Shown here piece after piece: positions 37,432 through 45,515 of a stretch of 64,000 nucleotides of DNA (positions are counted from its first letter, which is position 1; the number at the start of each line of letters is the position of its first letter). The translations under genes were made by a program, and so were the position numbers. Source of the stretch: Clostridium sp. MSJ-8 (GTDB lineage: Bacteria > Bacillota > Clostridia > Clostridiales > Clostridiaceae); NCBI RefSeq assembly GCF_018918325.1, contig NZ_JAHLQH010000053.1, positions 1 through 64,000 on the forward strand, read 5' to 3'. The notes under the pieces are model-generated. The model saw only the letters and a list, made by a program, of their open reading frames with translations. It was not told where the DNA came from and searched no databases.

Positions 37432-38079
37432 ATGAAGGATAAAGGTATAATTATAAAAGGCAATAAGGATGGGGTAAATATTCTTATTGATATGGATAAA
37501 TATAACAGTTTTGATGATATGTTAATTATATTAATCCAGAAGTTATCAAGAAGTAAGACATTCTATGAGGAATCAACTATATACATAACTACAAGATTAT
37601 CTGAATTTTTAAAGGAAGATATTGAACGATTAAGAACAGTATTGTTTGAAGACATAAAAGTCAAAGAGATTATATTTGAAGATGTTGATTCAAATGATGA
37701 ACAAGAAGTCAGCGAAAATACAGGTTTTTCTGGAATTAATGAAGGTAGAACAAAATTTATAAGAAAAACTATTAGGGGTGGACAAAAAATACAATATTCA
37801 GGTAACCTAGTAATAATAGGCGATATAAATAGTGGCGCAGAAGTGTATGCAGGTGGTAATATTATTGTATTAGGGAATATAAAAGGCAACGTATTTGCAG
37901 GAGTTGAGAATAATAGGGAAGCTATTGTAGCAGCATTTTCTTTGCAACCAGAGATACTTAAGATTGGTGATATTATAACTATGTCACCAGATGCAGAGAA
38001 ACCTTTGTATCCAGAAGTTGCAAAGGTAAAGGATAATGTTATAATTGTAGAACCTTATCTAAATAATAAATATATATAA
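37432..38079 (+). CDS. minC: Septum site-determining protein MinC
   Basis: The 215-aa protein has an N-terminal FtsZ-inhibiting domain (about 1-95) and a C-terminal beta-helix (about 103-205) with IRGGQKIQYSGNLVIIGDIN near 113-132 and GNIIVLGNIKGNVFAG near 142-157, the MinC hallmark. It works with MinD to block polar Z-rings. It heads minC-minD-minE. Confidence 0.93.
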   Translation: MKDKGIIIKGNKDGVNILIDMDKYNSFDDMLIILIQKLSRSKTFYEESTIYITTRLSEFLKEDIERLRTVLFEDIKVKEIIFEDVDSNDEQEVSENTGFSGINEGRTKFIRKTIRGGQKIQYSGNLVIIGDINSGAEVYAGGNIIVLGNIKGNVFAGVENNREAIVAAFSLQPEILKIGDIITMSPDAEKPLYPEVAKVKDNVIIVEPYLNNKYI

Positions 38080-38102
38080 AAAAATTGGAGGTATTCAGAA
38101 AA

Positions 38103-38900
38103 ATGGGTGTGTCTATTGTTATTACGTCAGGAAAAGGTGGAGTTGGTAAAACAACTACAACAGCAAATATAGGAACTGCTTTAGCAGCATTAGGAAATAA
38201 GGTAGTAGTTATAGATGGTGATACAGGATTAAGAAACTTAGATGTTTTAATGGGATTAGAAAATAGAATTATATATACTATTTTCGATGTTGTGGAAGGT
38301 AGATGTAGACTTAAACAAGCTTTAATAAAGGACAAGAAATTCCAAAATCTATGTTTATTACCTACTGCACAAACAAAGGATAAAGATGATTTAAGTGCAG
38401 AGGATATGTTGAAAATAGTAAATGAATTAAAAGAAGAATTTGATTACGTATTAATAGATTGTCCTGCTGGTATTGAACAAGGATTTGAGAATTCTGTAGC
38501 AGGTGCAGATAGAGCTCTTGTTGTGGTAAATCCAGAAATAACATCAGTAAGAGATGCAGATAGAGTTATAGGTAAGCTTGATGCAAAAGGTTTAGATGAT
38601 CATGCAGTAATAGTTAACAGATTAAATTATGAAATGACTCAAAGTGGAGATATGTTAGATGTAAATGATATAATAGAAACTTTATCTGTAAAACTTATAG
38701 GGGTTGTACCTCAAGATAATAATGTAACTGTATGTACAAATAAAGGAGAACCTATAGTTTTAGAAGAGGATGCATATGCAGGAAAGGCATTTAGAAATAT
38801 AGCAAAAAGAATTACAGGAGAAGAAGTTCCATTTATGGATTTAAGCACAAATTCAGGTGGATTTATAAATTCAATTAAGAAGTTATTTGGCCGCAAATAA
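38103..38900 (+). CDS. minD: Septum site-determining ATPase MinD
   Basis: The 265-aa ParA-family ATPase has the deviant Walker A SGKGGVGKTTTTANIG (about 9-24), ATPase switch sequences IDGDTGLRNLDVLMGLENRI near 38-57 and LIDCPAGIEQGF near 117-128, and a C-terminal amphipathic membrane-targeting helix (FINSIKKLFGRK). ATG 38103 follows GGAGG by about 11 bases. It recruits MinC and responds to MinE. Confidence 0.97.
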   Translation: MGVSIVITSGKGGVGKTTTTANIGTALAALGNKVVVIDGDTGLRNLDVLMGLENRIIYTIFDVVEGRCRLKQALIKDKKFQNLCLLPTAQTKDKDDLSAEDMLKIVNELKEEFDYVLIDCPAGIEQGFENSVAGADRALVVVNPEITSVRDADRVIGKLDAKGLDDHAVIVNRLNYEMTQSGDMLDVNDIIETLSVKLIGVVPQDNNVTVCTNKGEPIVLEEDAYAGKAFRNIAKRITGEEVPFMDLSTNSGGFINSIKKLFGRK

Positions 38901-38914
38901 GGGGGAGAGTATTT

Positions 38915-39181
38915 ATGGGATTTTTTAATTTTGGTGGTAAACCAAAACCAAAGGATGTAGCAAAAGATAGATTAAGATTAATACTTATCAATGATAGAGG
39001 CGATATTCCACCCGAGACAGTAGATAAGATTAGAGAGGAGATATTGCAGGTAATATCTAAATATATAGAGATATCAGATGATGATGTTGAGATATCAGTT
39101 ACTAAAAGTGAAGAAATGCAGGGAGATGCTAATTCTGCAATATCATGCAACATACCTATAAAAGGTGTAAAAGGAAGATAA
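38915..39181 (+). CDS. minE: Cell division topological factor MinE
   Basis: The 88-aa protein fits MinE: an N-terminal amphipathic segment and MinD-contact helix (KDVAKDRLRLILINDRGDIP, about 14-33), then the dimerisation domain ending with VEISVTKSEEMQGDANSAI and IPIKGVKGR. MinE drives MinD oscillation. Its presence indicates an E. coli-type Min system in place of, or in addition to, DivIVA. A terminator-like hairpin follows. Confidence 0.95.
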   Translation: MGFFNFGGKPKPKDVAKDRLRLILINDRGDIPPETVDKIREEILQVISKYIEISDDDVEISVTKSEEMQGDANSAISCNIPIKGVKGR

Positions 39182-39183
39182 CG

Positions 39184-39236
39184 ATAAGCTGTTTTAAGAT
39201 AAATTAAATTTTATTTTAAGCAGCTTATTTTATGGA
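39184..39236 (+). terminator. Imperfect terminator after minE
   Basis: ATAAGCTG (39184-39191) pairs with CAGCTTAT (39223-39230), extended by an imperfect A/T stem and a T-rich tail. Confidence 0.6.
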
Positions 39237-39329
39237 ATATAGTTATTAAGAATTTCTTATTATATGTTTTATAATATGGTGAAATAATTTTGTATAATAT
39301 ATAATAAAGAGAGTATAGGAGGTGATTTT

Positions 39330-40481
39330 TTGCTTAAGAATCTTAAAATAGAAAATAAATTATTAAAAGAGATGGACAGTGGTTTAATAGTTACTATGGT
39401 TCTTATAATCTTTTATGGAATTTTAAATATATATATTGCAACAAAAGGTGGAGCTAGTGATTATGGTAGTTTTTACTTTGTAAAAAAACAAGTAGGAGCT
39501 TTTGTGTTGTCAATGATTGTATTTTATATATTTATAGCAATAGATTATCATACAATTATGAGATATGTTCCTATAGTATATTGGCTTTCTATTGTATTGC
39601 TTATTACAGTATGGATTCCAGGAATTGGAGTTAGGGTAAATGGCGCAAGAGGATGGATTAATCTTAGAGTTATGTATTTCCAACCGGCAGAACTTGCAAA
39701 GTTTGGGATAATTCTTATGTTGGCCAAAATTATCAATGAAATGGAAGAAGAAGAAAATATTAATACAATAAAAAACTTAGGTAAATTATTATTCTATGCA
39801 GCTATTCCTATGATTTTAATTGTTATTCAACCAGATATGGGAATGACTATGGTATGTTTCTTCATAGTACTAGGAATTCTATACATAGCAGGACTTGATA
39901 GAAGAATAATAATAGGTGGTGTTGTAACACTTGCAGTAGCAATTGTTATAGCGTGGAATACAGGAATAATTCAACCTTATCAGAAAGCAAGAATTATATC
40001 TATATTTAATCCAGATGAAACTGATACTACAGATGCTTATCAATTGAATCAATCACTTATAGGGATAGGTTCTGGTGGATTATCAGGAATAAGAGTATCA
40101 CTTGAAGAAAGTGTTTCACCTGGATATGCAGGAACTCATGTACCAGAAGTACAAACAGATTTCATATTTGCAGCTATAGCAGAGCAATGGGGACTTATAG
40201 GATCTATACTCCTTCTTGTTTTATATGGAATACTTATTAAGAAGATGATAAATATTGCAAAGAAAGCAAGAGATAGGTTTGGGTCTCTTATATGTGTAGG
40301 AATGATTGCATACTTTATATTTGCAATTGCTCAAAATATTGGCATGACTATAGGTCTTATGCCTATTACAGGTATTACATTACCACTAGTAAGTTATGGA
40401 GGTAGTTCTCTTCTAACAACAGTTATGGCAGTAGCTTTAGTTGTTAATATAGGAATGAGAAAGCAAAGGATATTTTTCTAG
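39330..40481 (+). CDS. rodA: SEDS peptidoglycan glycosyltransferase RodA
   Basis: The 383-aa polytopic protein (about ten membrane helices) is a SEDS-family polymerase. It shows GVRVNGARGWINLRVMYFQP near 102-121 and AELAKFGIILMLAK near 122-135. The long extracellular loop has GTHVPEVQTDFIFAAIAEQW near 269-288, with GLIGSIL after it, and the end has LPLVSYGGSSLLTTVMA. RodA polymerises glycan strands with PBP2. The TTG start follows AGGAGG by about 8 bases. The location beside mre/mrdA/min favours RodA over FtsW. Confidence 0.93.
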   Translation: MLKNLKIENKLLKEMDSGLIVTMVLIIFYGILNIYIATKGGASDYGSFYFVKKQVGAFVLSMIVFYIFIAIDYHTIMRYVPIVYWLSIVLLITVWIPGIGVRVNGARGWINLRVMYFQPAELAKFGIILMLAKIINEMEEEENINTIKNLGKLLFYAAIPMILIVIQPDMGMTMVCFFIVLGILYIAGLDRRIIIGGVVTLAVAIVIAWNTGIIQPYQKARIISIFNPDETDTTDAYQLNQSLIGIGSGGLSGIRVSLEESVSPGYAGTHVPEVQTDFIFAAIAEQWGLIGSILLLVLYGILIKKMINIAKKARDRFGSLICVGMIAYFIFAIAQNIGMTIGLMPITGITLPLVSYGGSSLLTTVMAVALVVNIGMRKQRIFF

Positions 40482-40496
40482 AGAATGTATATTAAA

Positions 40497-40550
40497 AATC
40501 AGTTTATCCAAAAGCAATAAATTGCATTTGGATAAACTGATTCTTTTTTT
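40497..40550 (+). terminator. Strong intrinsic terminator after rodA
   Basis: AATCAGTTTATCCAAA (40497-40512) pairs perfectly with TTTGGATAAACTGATT (40527-40542), followed by C and seven T residues. Confidence 0.9.
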
Positions 40551-40608
40551 GAATAAAAATATATATGATTTAATATAATTAATTGTAATAATTAATGGAG
40601 CGATTATA

Positions 40609-41343
40609 ATGGGAAGTTATAGAGAACAATATGAAAAATACTATAATAATATAACTAGAAATCCACAATATAATAGAAATAAGCTTATACAAAATAGTAA
40701 TAATAAATATAAAGAAGAACCACATAAGCCTAATGGCAAAATATCTAAGCAATTAGTTGGGGCTATAGTTTTAATTGGTGCATTAAAGATATTAGGAACA
40801 GTAAAGATAGAAGGGGCACAAGGCATATATGTAGCGACAAAAGAGATGGTTGAGAGTAATTTGGAAATTGTAGAAACAATGGCTTCAGTAGATGATGGAA
40901 ATGTGACAAGTATAAAAGAGAAGACAATAGATGCAATAGATAAAGCTAAAGTAAAGGTAATAGGTGGAAAGACTCTAAAACAAATTATCAAAGAAGAATA
41001 TATATTACCTATATCTGGAGGAGAGTATTCGAATTTGCCAGATAATAAAGAAGGCATAATTATAAGAACTACAGGAGTGACAGATGTAATTGCTAGTTTT
41101 AATGGAATAGTAACAGATGTAGATAAGTCTGATGACGGTTATCACATAATACTAAAACATAATAATGGTGTTGAGACATATTATGGATTATTGTCAGAGG
41201 TAAGTTTAAATGAAGGTGATAAAGTTGATAAAGGAGAAATTATTGGTAAAACAAGTGATATAGGAAATAATAGCTATGGAATTGTTTTTAAAATTATATA
41301 TATGGGAATAGAAAAAAATCCAATAAGCCTTATGAGTTGTTAG
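40609..41343 (+). CDS. LytM/M23-like membrane protein, degenerate (SpoIVFA-like)
   Basis: The 244-aa protein has a membrane helix at about 45-65 (QLVGAIVLIGALKILGTVKI) and an external C-terminal LytM-type domain at about 150-240 (VIASFNGIVTDVDKSDDGYH, then YGLLSEVSLNEGDKVDKGEI). The zinc ligands of active M23 peptidases (HxxxD and HxH) are not present: the final position reads YGIVFKI. It is therefore probably non-catalytic. It ends 3 bases before an M50 protease, the same arrangement as SpoIVFA-SpoIVFB, where the degenerate LytM protein holds the protease in check. I infer a SpoIVFA-like role. Confidence 0.78.
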   Translation: MGSYREQYEKYYNNITRNPQYNRNKLIQNSNNKYKEEPHKPNGKISKQLVGAIVLIGALKILGTVKIEGAQGIYVATKEMVESNLEIVETMASVDDGNVTSIKEKTIDAIDKAKVKVIGGKTLKQIIKEEYILPISGGEYSNLPDNKEGIIIRTTGVTDVIASFNGIVTDVDKSDDGYHIILKHNNGVETYYGLLSEVSLNEGDKVDKGEIIGKTSDIGNNSYGIVFKIIYMGIEKNPISLMSC

Positions 41344-41346
41344 ATT

Positions 41347-42210
41347 ATGAAGAAGAAAATTATTATAATATTAGAACTTATGATAATGGTAGTTATATGT
41401 ACATGGCATAAAAACTTACTTATAGGAATTATGTGGATTATACTACATGAATTTGCACATATATTGATGTGTAAAAAATATAAAGTTAAGATATATGCTA
41501 TGAAATTGTATGTTACTGGGACAAAAGCAGAGATATATGGAATAGATGAGATCACGGATAATCAAAAAATTTTAATATATATAATTGGTCCAACACTTAA
41601 TTTTGTCCTTTCAATAATATTATGGTTTATATCAAATAAGACTCAAAACATATATATAATACAAAGTATTTACATTAATCTTGGAATAGGAATATGTAAT
41701 CTTATACCAGCATATCCCTTGGATGGAGCAAAAATATATGAGATTTTATTGAATAAAAAATATCTATATAAAAAATCAAAAAATATATTGATAAATATTA
41801 GTTATGGCGTATCTATTGTGCTATTAGTTTTATTTATTATAACAGTTTATATACATAATTTGAATATAAGTTTATTATTCACATCTATTCTTATTTTTTA
41901 TTCTACATTTTTGGAAAAGAAAAATATTATGTACATTATAATAAGTAATATATTTAGTAAGAAAAGAAGATTGCAGAATAGAGAATATATAGAAAATAGG
42001 AATATTTCTATATATTATAAAATATCTTTAGTAAAAGCTTTGAGTTTGTTAGATAAGAATAGATTCAATTTTTTTTATGTTTTAGATGAGAACTTAAAAG
42101 TTATTTCTGTAGTATATGAAAATGAACTTATTGATATACTTGGACAATATGGAAATATTACTTTTTATGAATATTTTCAAAAAGAGAACCTTTTAAGAAA
42201 AAGAGAATAA
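41347..42210 (+). CDS. M50-family site-2 protease (SpoIVFB-like)
   Basis: The 287-aa membrane protein has the zinc motif HEFAH (residues 34-38) in a hydrophobic helix and the second ligand motif in AYPLDGAKIYEIL near 120-132, the equivalent of NPDG. The C-terminal about 70 residues (LVKALSLLDKNRFNFFYVLD) look like a CBS-like domain, which in SpoIVFB binds ATP and controls activity. SpoIVFB cleaves pro-sigma-K during sporulation; whether this protein does so is inferred from family and its M23-like partner. The normal downstream neighbour in clostridia (TIGR03960) lies 8.5 kb away here. Confidence 0.88.
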   Translation: MKKKIIIILELMIMVVICTWHKNLLIGIMWIILHEFAHILMCKKYKVKIYAMKLYVTGTKAEIYGIDEITDNQKILIYIIGPTLNFVLSIILWFISNKTQNIYIIQSIYINLGIGICNLIPAYPLDGAKIYEILLNKKYLYKKSKNILINISYGVSIVLLVLFIITVYIHNLNISLLFTSILIFYSTFLEKKNIMYIIISNIFSKKRRLQNREYIENRNISIYYKISLVKALSLLDKNRFNFFYVLDENLKVISVVYENELIDILGQYGNITFYEYFQKENLLRKRE

Positions 42211-42249
42211 AATAAAATGAAGAGCTAAAATAGATTGGGAGATTAATAT

Positions 42250-42483
42250 ATGGCAAATCCTTATGAATTAATTGCTAAGATTCAACAAAGAATGCAAGAT
42301 CCTGTATTCGCATCTCAGTTTAATTCCTTAATTCAAAAGTTAAATAGTATTCCTGGATTACAACAAGAAGTTATGAGAATAGCAAAGATAGAGGATCCTA
42401 ATAAAAGGCAGAAAGCTATTAATAGACTTCCACCTAAGGTAAAATCAACAGTAGAAGAAATGATGAGATTACTTAATAGCTAA
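42250..42483 (+). CDS. Conserved-looking 77-aa helical protein, function unknown
   Basis: The 77-aa product (starting MANPYELIAKIQQRMQDPVF) is predicted to be helical, with a central NSIPGLQQEVMRIAKIEDPN and a basic KRQKAINRLPPKVKS. No Cys, signal or membrane segment is present. I do not recognise it. AGATTGGGAG precedes the start and it lies 39 bases after the M50 gene. It may be co-transcribed with that gene, ending at the 71-nt element copy B. Confidence 0.7.
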   Translation: MANPYELIAKIQQRMQDPVFASQFNSLIQKLNSIPGLQQEVMRIAKIEDPNKRQKAINRLPPKVKSTVEEMMRLLNS

Positions 42484-42512
42484 ATTAAGTACTTCTAATT
42501 GTTATAAAAATA

Positions 42513-42583
42513 AGTAAAGATCCATAAATGCTATAAACTTGCTATAGTTTAGATAGCAGAGCATTTTTGATGGAATCTTTACT
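42513..42583 (+). ncRNA. 71-nt structured repeat element, copy B
   Basis: This copy has exactly the same length as copy A (10544-10614), and 59 of 71 positions match. The outer helix AGTAAAGAT/ATCTTTACT is unchanged and is followed by a T-rich run. The inner helix is ATGCT/AGCAT. The apical hairpin AAACT/AGTTT has a loop TGCTAT that can pair fully with ATAGCA (42553-42558), making an H-type pseudoknot. Relative to copy A, position 29/45 changes from A-T to G-C, a compensatory change, and 19/49 changes from T-G to C-G. A TATAAA lies 4 bases upstream (42503-42508). Confidence 0.6.
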
Positions 42584-42650
42584 ATTTTTTATAAAAAATA
42601 GTCTGACTTAACATAATAAATTAAAGGAATATTTACGTTTACATATTTTG

Positions 42651-42679
42651 TTGACATATGTAGTCTATTGGATTAAAAT
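42651..42679 (+). promoter_or_regulatory. Promoter of the RiPP precursor genes
   Basis: Consensus TTGACA (42651-42656) and TAAAAT (42674-42679) are separated by an ideal 17 bases, placing the transcript start about 55-60 bases before the first precursor ATG. Confidence 0.8.
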
Positions 42680-42742
42680 GAGGTTAGTGAGAATAATGGA
42701 TAAAATTGTATTAATGCGTATTATCGAAAGGGGGTGAGAATA

Positions 42743-42889
42743 ATGGAAAAAGATGAAAAGATAATAGATGAGTTATTTGAGGAATTAACAGAAGAAACTC
42801 AATTAGCTTCAGATGCATCATGTGGAGGCGGAATATGTTCTGCATGTCATTGCAATTTTACAACTCCTTGGAGCAGCTATGGATGGTAA
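42743..42889 (+). CDS. RiPP precursor peptide, copy 1 (48 aa)
   Basis: GGGGGTGA lies 5-6 bases before the ATG. The 48-aa peptide has an acidic leader (MEKDEKIIDELFEELTEETQ, then LASDAS) and a Cys/Gly-rich core from residue 27. Its cysteines are at 27, 32, 35 and 37 (pattern C-x4-C-x2-C-x-C), followed by NFTTPWSSYGW. The peptide is followed by a second identical copy, four radical SAM enzymes and a C39-type exporter, so it is very likely the substrate. Thioether (sactipeptide/ranthipeptide) bonds from the four cysteines are the leading possibility. No obvious immunity protein is encoded nearby. Confidence 0.85.
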   Translation: MEKDEKIIDELFEELTEETQLASDASCGGGICSACHCNFTTPWSSYGW

Positions 42890-42929
42890 AGGGTACATAG
42901 ATGAAAGGATTGAAAAGAGGTGAAAATAT

Positions 42930-43076
42930 ATGGAAAAGGACGAAAAAATAATAGACGAGCTATTTGAGGAATTAACAGAAGAAACTCAATTAGCTTCAGA
43001 TGCATCATGTGGAGGCGGAATATGTTCTGCATGTCATTGCAATTTTACAACTCCTTGGAGTAGTTATGGTTGGTAA
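42930..43076 (+). CDS. RiPP precursor peptide, copy 2 (48 aa, identical product)
   Basis: AAGAGGTGA lies about 6 bases before the ATG at 42930. The product is identical in all 48 residues to copy 1, although the genes differ at eight positions, all synonymous (codons 3, 4, 6, 9, 11, 44, 45 and 47). Codons 12-43 are identical at nucleotide level. The duplicated cassette likely raises precursor dosage. It lies 40 bases after copy 1 and just upstream of a hairpin that separates precursors from the enzymes. Confidence 0.85.
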   Translation: MEKDEKIIDELFEELTEETQLASDASCGGGICSACHCNFTTPWSSYGW

Positions 43077-43101
43077 TAAGTAATACCAAATAAATAAAAT
43101 G

Positions 43102-43146
43102 GGTTATTATAAAATTTTATTGAAAATAAGTTTTATAATAACCTTT
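43102..43146 (+). terminator. Attenuating hairpin between precursors and maturation genes
   Basis: GGTTATTATAAAA (43102-43114) pairs perfectly with TTTTATAATAACC (43131-43143) around a 16-nt loop. Only a short T-rich stretch follows, so partial termination is likely. This would give more precursor than enzyme mRNA, a common RiPP arrangement. Confidence 0.7.
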
Positions 43147-43196
43147 AATTTAAGTTAGTAATAGTATTTTTTTAGGAAGTGTTAAAGAGGTATTTT

Positions 43197-44414
43197 ATGA
43201 TTGAAGTATATAACAATTTCATACATTATACAGATAAAAAAAATAATAGATTTGTTATTAAAAAAGAAAATTATAAGGATGTTTTAAATTATATTAGTAA
43301 GGGATTTTATAGTCCTTATATAGAAGAGTTAAAAAAAATAAATGTAAATATACAAGATGAAATTTTTAGAGATAAAAGTAAGTTAATTAAAGCAATGAAA
43401 TTGTCACTTGATTGTATAGAATATTCGTTACCAATACCTAATACTTTTAATATTGAATTAACTACTAAATGTCCCTTAAGATGTCCACAATGTTATTGTT
43501 ATCTTGATTGTGGTAAAAATATAGACTTAGAAATTGCAAAAAAGTATATTATTGAAGCAGGAAAATTGGGAATTAATTATGTTAATTTAAGTGGAGGAGA
43601 AACTTTAGCATATCCCTATTTAAAAGAGATAATTGCTTGTTGTAAGGAAAATGAGGTAAAACCTTCAATTGCTATAAGTGGGTGGAACTTTTCAAAAGAA
43701 TTATTAAGTGAATTGATTGATAATGGAATTGAATATATATTTGTATCACTTAATGGATCTACAGAAGAAATAAATTCTAAGAGCAGAGATGGATATGGAT
43801 ATGCCATTAATGCATTAAAGATATTAAAAAACAGTAATTTTCATGGATATTTTATAAATTGGGTTGCGCATAATGATAATATAAAGGATTTTCATAATAT
43901 GGTTAGACTGGCTAAATATTATAGAGCTAAGGGGATATGTATATTAAGTGCCAAACCTGATTCAAATGACGAAATGAAAACTAAACCTACAATTGATAAT
44001 TTTAAAGCGTTAGGAGATTATATAAAAACGTTTAAAGATGATAGTTTAGAGCTTTCAATAGAAAATTGTTATAGTTCATTAAGGTTTTATGTTTATGGAG
44101 ATAAGATAATTAGAAGTAGCTGCTTAGCTGGAAAGACTAATTTTTCTATATCTGTAAATGGAAGATTTACAGCATGTAGGCATATTGAGCATGAGGAAGA
44201 GTTTGATAGTATAAAAGATTATTGGAAAAATTCAAGTTTCTTATATAAGTTAAGAAGAAGTTTTGCAAATCCAAAAGAACCGTGTTTAAGTTGTGAATAT
44301 AATAAGAAATGCACTCCGTGTGCTGCTGTAAATTATAGAATATACAAGAAACTATTTAAGGGAAATGAATTTTGCTATGTTAGTAAATTAAAGATGGAGG
44401 CACCAAATGAATAA
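43197..44414 (+). CDS. Radical SAM/SPASM peptide maturase 1
   Basis: The 405-aa protein has the radical SAM motif C92-x3-C96-x2-C99 (TTKCPLRCPQCYC), followed by LSGGETLAYPYL, and a C-terminal SPASM-like cysteine set ending CLSCEYNKKCTPCAAVNY. The first about 80 residues (MIEVYNNFIHYTDKKNNRFV and on) precede the barrel and might be a leader-binding domain. I chose ATG 43197 because AAAGAGG lies 6 bases upstream; the earlier GTG at 43179 has none. Its last bases overlap the next enzyme gene. It differs clearly from the other three maturases, so a different modification or a different residue is likely. Confidence 0.85.
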   Translation: MIEVYNNFIHYTDKKNNRFVIKKENYKDVLNYISKGFYSPYIEELKKINVNIQDEIFRDKSKLIKAMKLSLDCIEYSLPIPNTFNIELTTKCPLRCPQCYCYLDCGKNIDLEIAKKYIIEAGKLGINYVNLSGGETLAYPYLKEIIACCKENEVKPSIAISGWNFSKELLSELIDNGIEYIFVSLNGSTEEINSKSRDGYGYAINALKILKNSNFHGYFINWVAHNDNIKDFHNMVRLAKYYRAKGICILSAKPDSNDEMKTKPTIDNFKALGDYIKTFKDDSLELSIENCYSSLRFYVYGDKIIRSSCLAGKTNFSISVNGRFTACRHIEHEEEFDSIKDYWKNSSFLYKLRRSFANPKEPCLSCEYNKKCTPCAAVNYRIYKKLFKGNEFCYVSKLKMEAPNE

Positions 44415-45483
44415 AATAGTTACATGTAATGAGAATACATCTGGAATTGCGTTACAATTACACATAACTGGAAGATGTAATCAAAAATGCAAACATTGTT
44501 ATCATAATGAATATTTAAATGAACCTATGAAATTAGAAGATATTAGATTAATTATTGAACAATATAAAGAATTAATTTCTAAGTATAATGACAATAAAAA
44601 AATTAAAGAAATAGGACATATAAGTGTAACAGGTGGGGAACCTTTTATTAGAAATGATTTTATGGATATACTAAAAATATTTTGCGACAATAGAGAATAT
44701 TTTAAATTTTCAATTTTGACAAATGGCAGTTTTATTACAGAAGAAGTAGCTAAGAAATTAATATCATATGGAGTTAATGATGTTCAAGTTAGTATTGATG
44801 GTAGTATGAAAACACATGATTTTATTAGAGGAGAAGGAAATTTTAATCAAACATTTAAAGCAATTGATATTTTAGTTAAGTATAAAATTCCTACTATAGT
44901 TTCATTTACAGCTAATAAGTTTAATTATATGGAATTTGAAGAAGTGGCTAGATGTTGTGAAAAACATAGAGTTAATATATTGTGGTCAGATAGATTAGTA
45001 CCTATAGGCAACGGAAAGAAAATGTATGATCAGTGTTTATCACCAACGGAAACATTAGAATATTTTAAAATTATGAAAAAAGTTCAAGATGATTTTAGAA
45101 AAAGAAAATCATTAACATACATCTCTATTGATAGGGCACTTCAGTTTATTGTTACAAAACAAATCCCTCATAGATGCGTAGCAGGGGATTCCTTAATAAC
45201 TATAGATGAATTTGGGAACTTATTGCCATGTAGAAGAATGCCAATAAAATGTGGAAATGTATTAAAAGATAATTTATCTAATTTATATTTCAATAGTGAA
45301 ATAATGAATGAATTAAGAACAAGAAAAGTTTCGAGCGAGTGTTCAAAGTGTAGATTTCAGAAGACATGTAATGGTGGTGCTAAGTGCATTTCTTATGCAA
45401 TAAATAATGATTTTAACAAAGCAGAACCGTTTTGTCCATTAATATATTATAAAAGAAATAATAATATTAGAAATTTACAATAA
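44407..45483 (+). CDS. Radical SAM/SPASM peptide maturase 2
   Basis: The 358-aa protein has C24-x3-C28-x2-C31 (TGRCNQKCKHCYHNEY), SVTGGEPFIRNDF near 75-87, and a SPASM-type C-terminus with LPCRRMPIKCGN and CSKCRFQKTCNGGAKC. It begins inside the end of the preceding gene (8-bp overlap) behind GGAGG, so the two are translationally coupled. It is a close tandem paralogue of maturase 3; the two share most of their motif blocks. The auxiliary clusters suggest C-S or C-C bond formation on the Cys-rich core. Confidence 0.87.
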   Translation: MNKIVTCNENTSGIALQLHITGRCNQKCKHCYHNEYLNEPMKLEDIRLIIEQYKELISKYNDNKKIKEIGHISVTGGEPFIRNDFMDILKIFCDNREYFKFSILTNGSFITEEVAKKLISYGVNDVQVSIDGSMKTHDFIRGEGNFNQTFKAIDILVKYKIPTIVSFTANKFNYMEFEEVARCCEKHRVNILWSDRLVPIGNGKKMYDQCLSPTETLEYFKIMKKVQDDFRKRKSLTYISIDRALQFIVTKQIPHRCVAGDSLITIDEFGNLLPCRRMPIKCGNVLKDNLSNLYFNSEIMNELRTRKVSSECSKCRFQKTCNGGAKCISYAINNDFNKAEPFCPLIYYKRNNNIRNLQ

Positions 45484-45515
45484 GAATAAGCTATATAAAG
45501 TTATGGAGGATAAAT

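Noticed and set aside
40641-41057. 138-aa open frame on the minus strand within the LytM-like gene
   Set aside because: It is a shadow of the plus-strand gene, which has a start signal, a membrane helix and a domain match; the minus frame has neither.
42743-43076. CRISPR-like or simple tandem repeat
   Set aside because: The repeat is a duplicated coding unit with its own ribosome binding sites; the changes are all silent, which fits genes and not spacers.
43179-43196. Upstream GTG start for radical SAM maturase 1
   Set aside because: No ribosome binding site precedes it, whereas ATG 43197 has AAAGAGG at a good distance.
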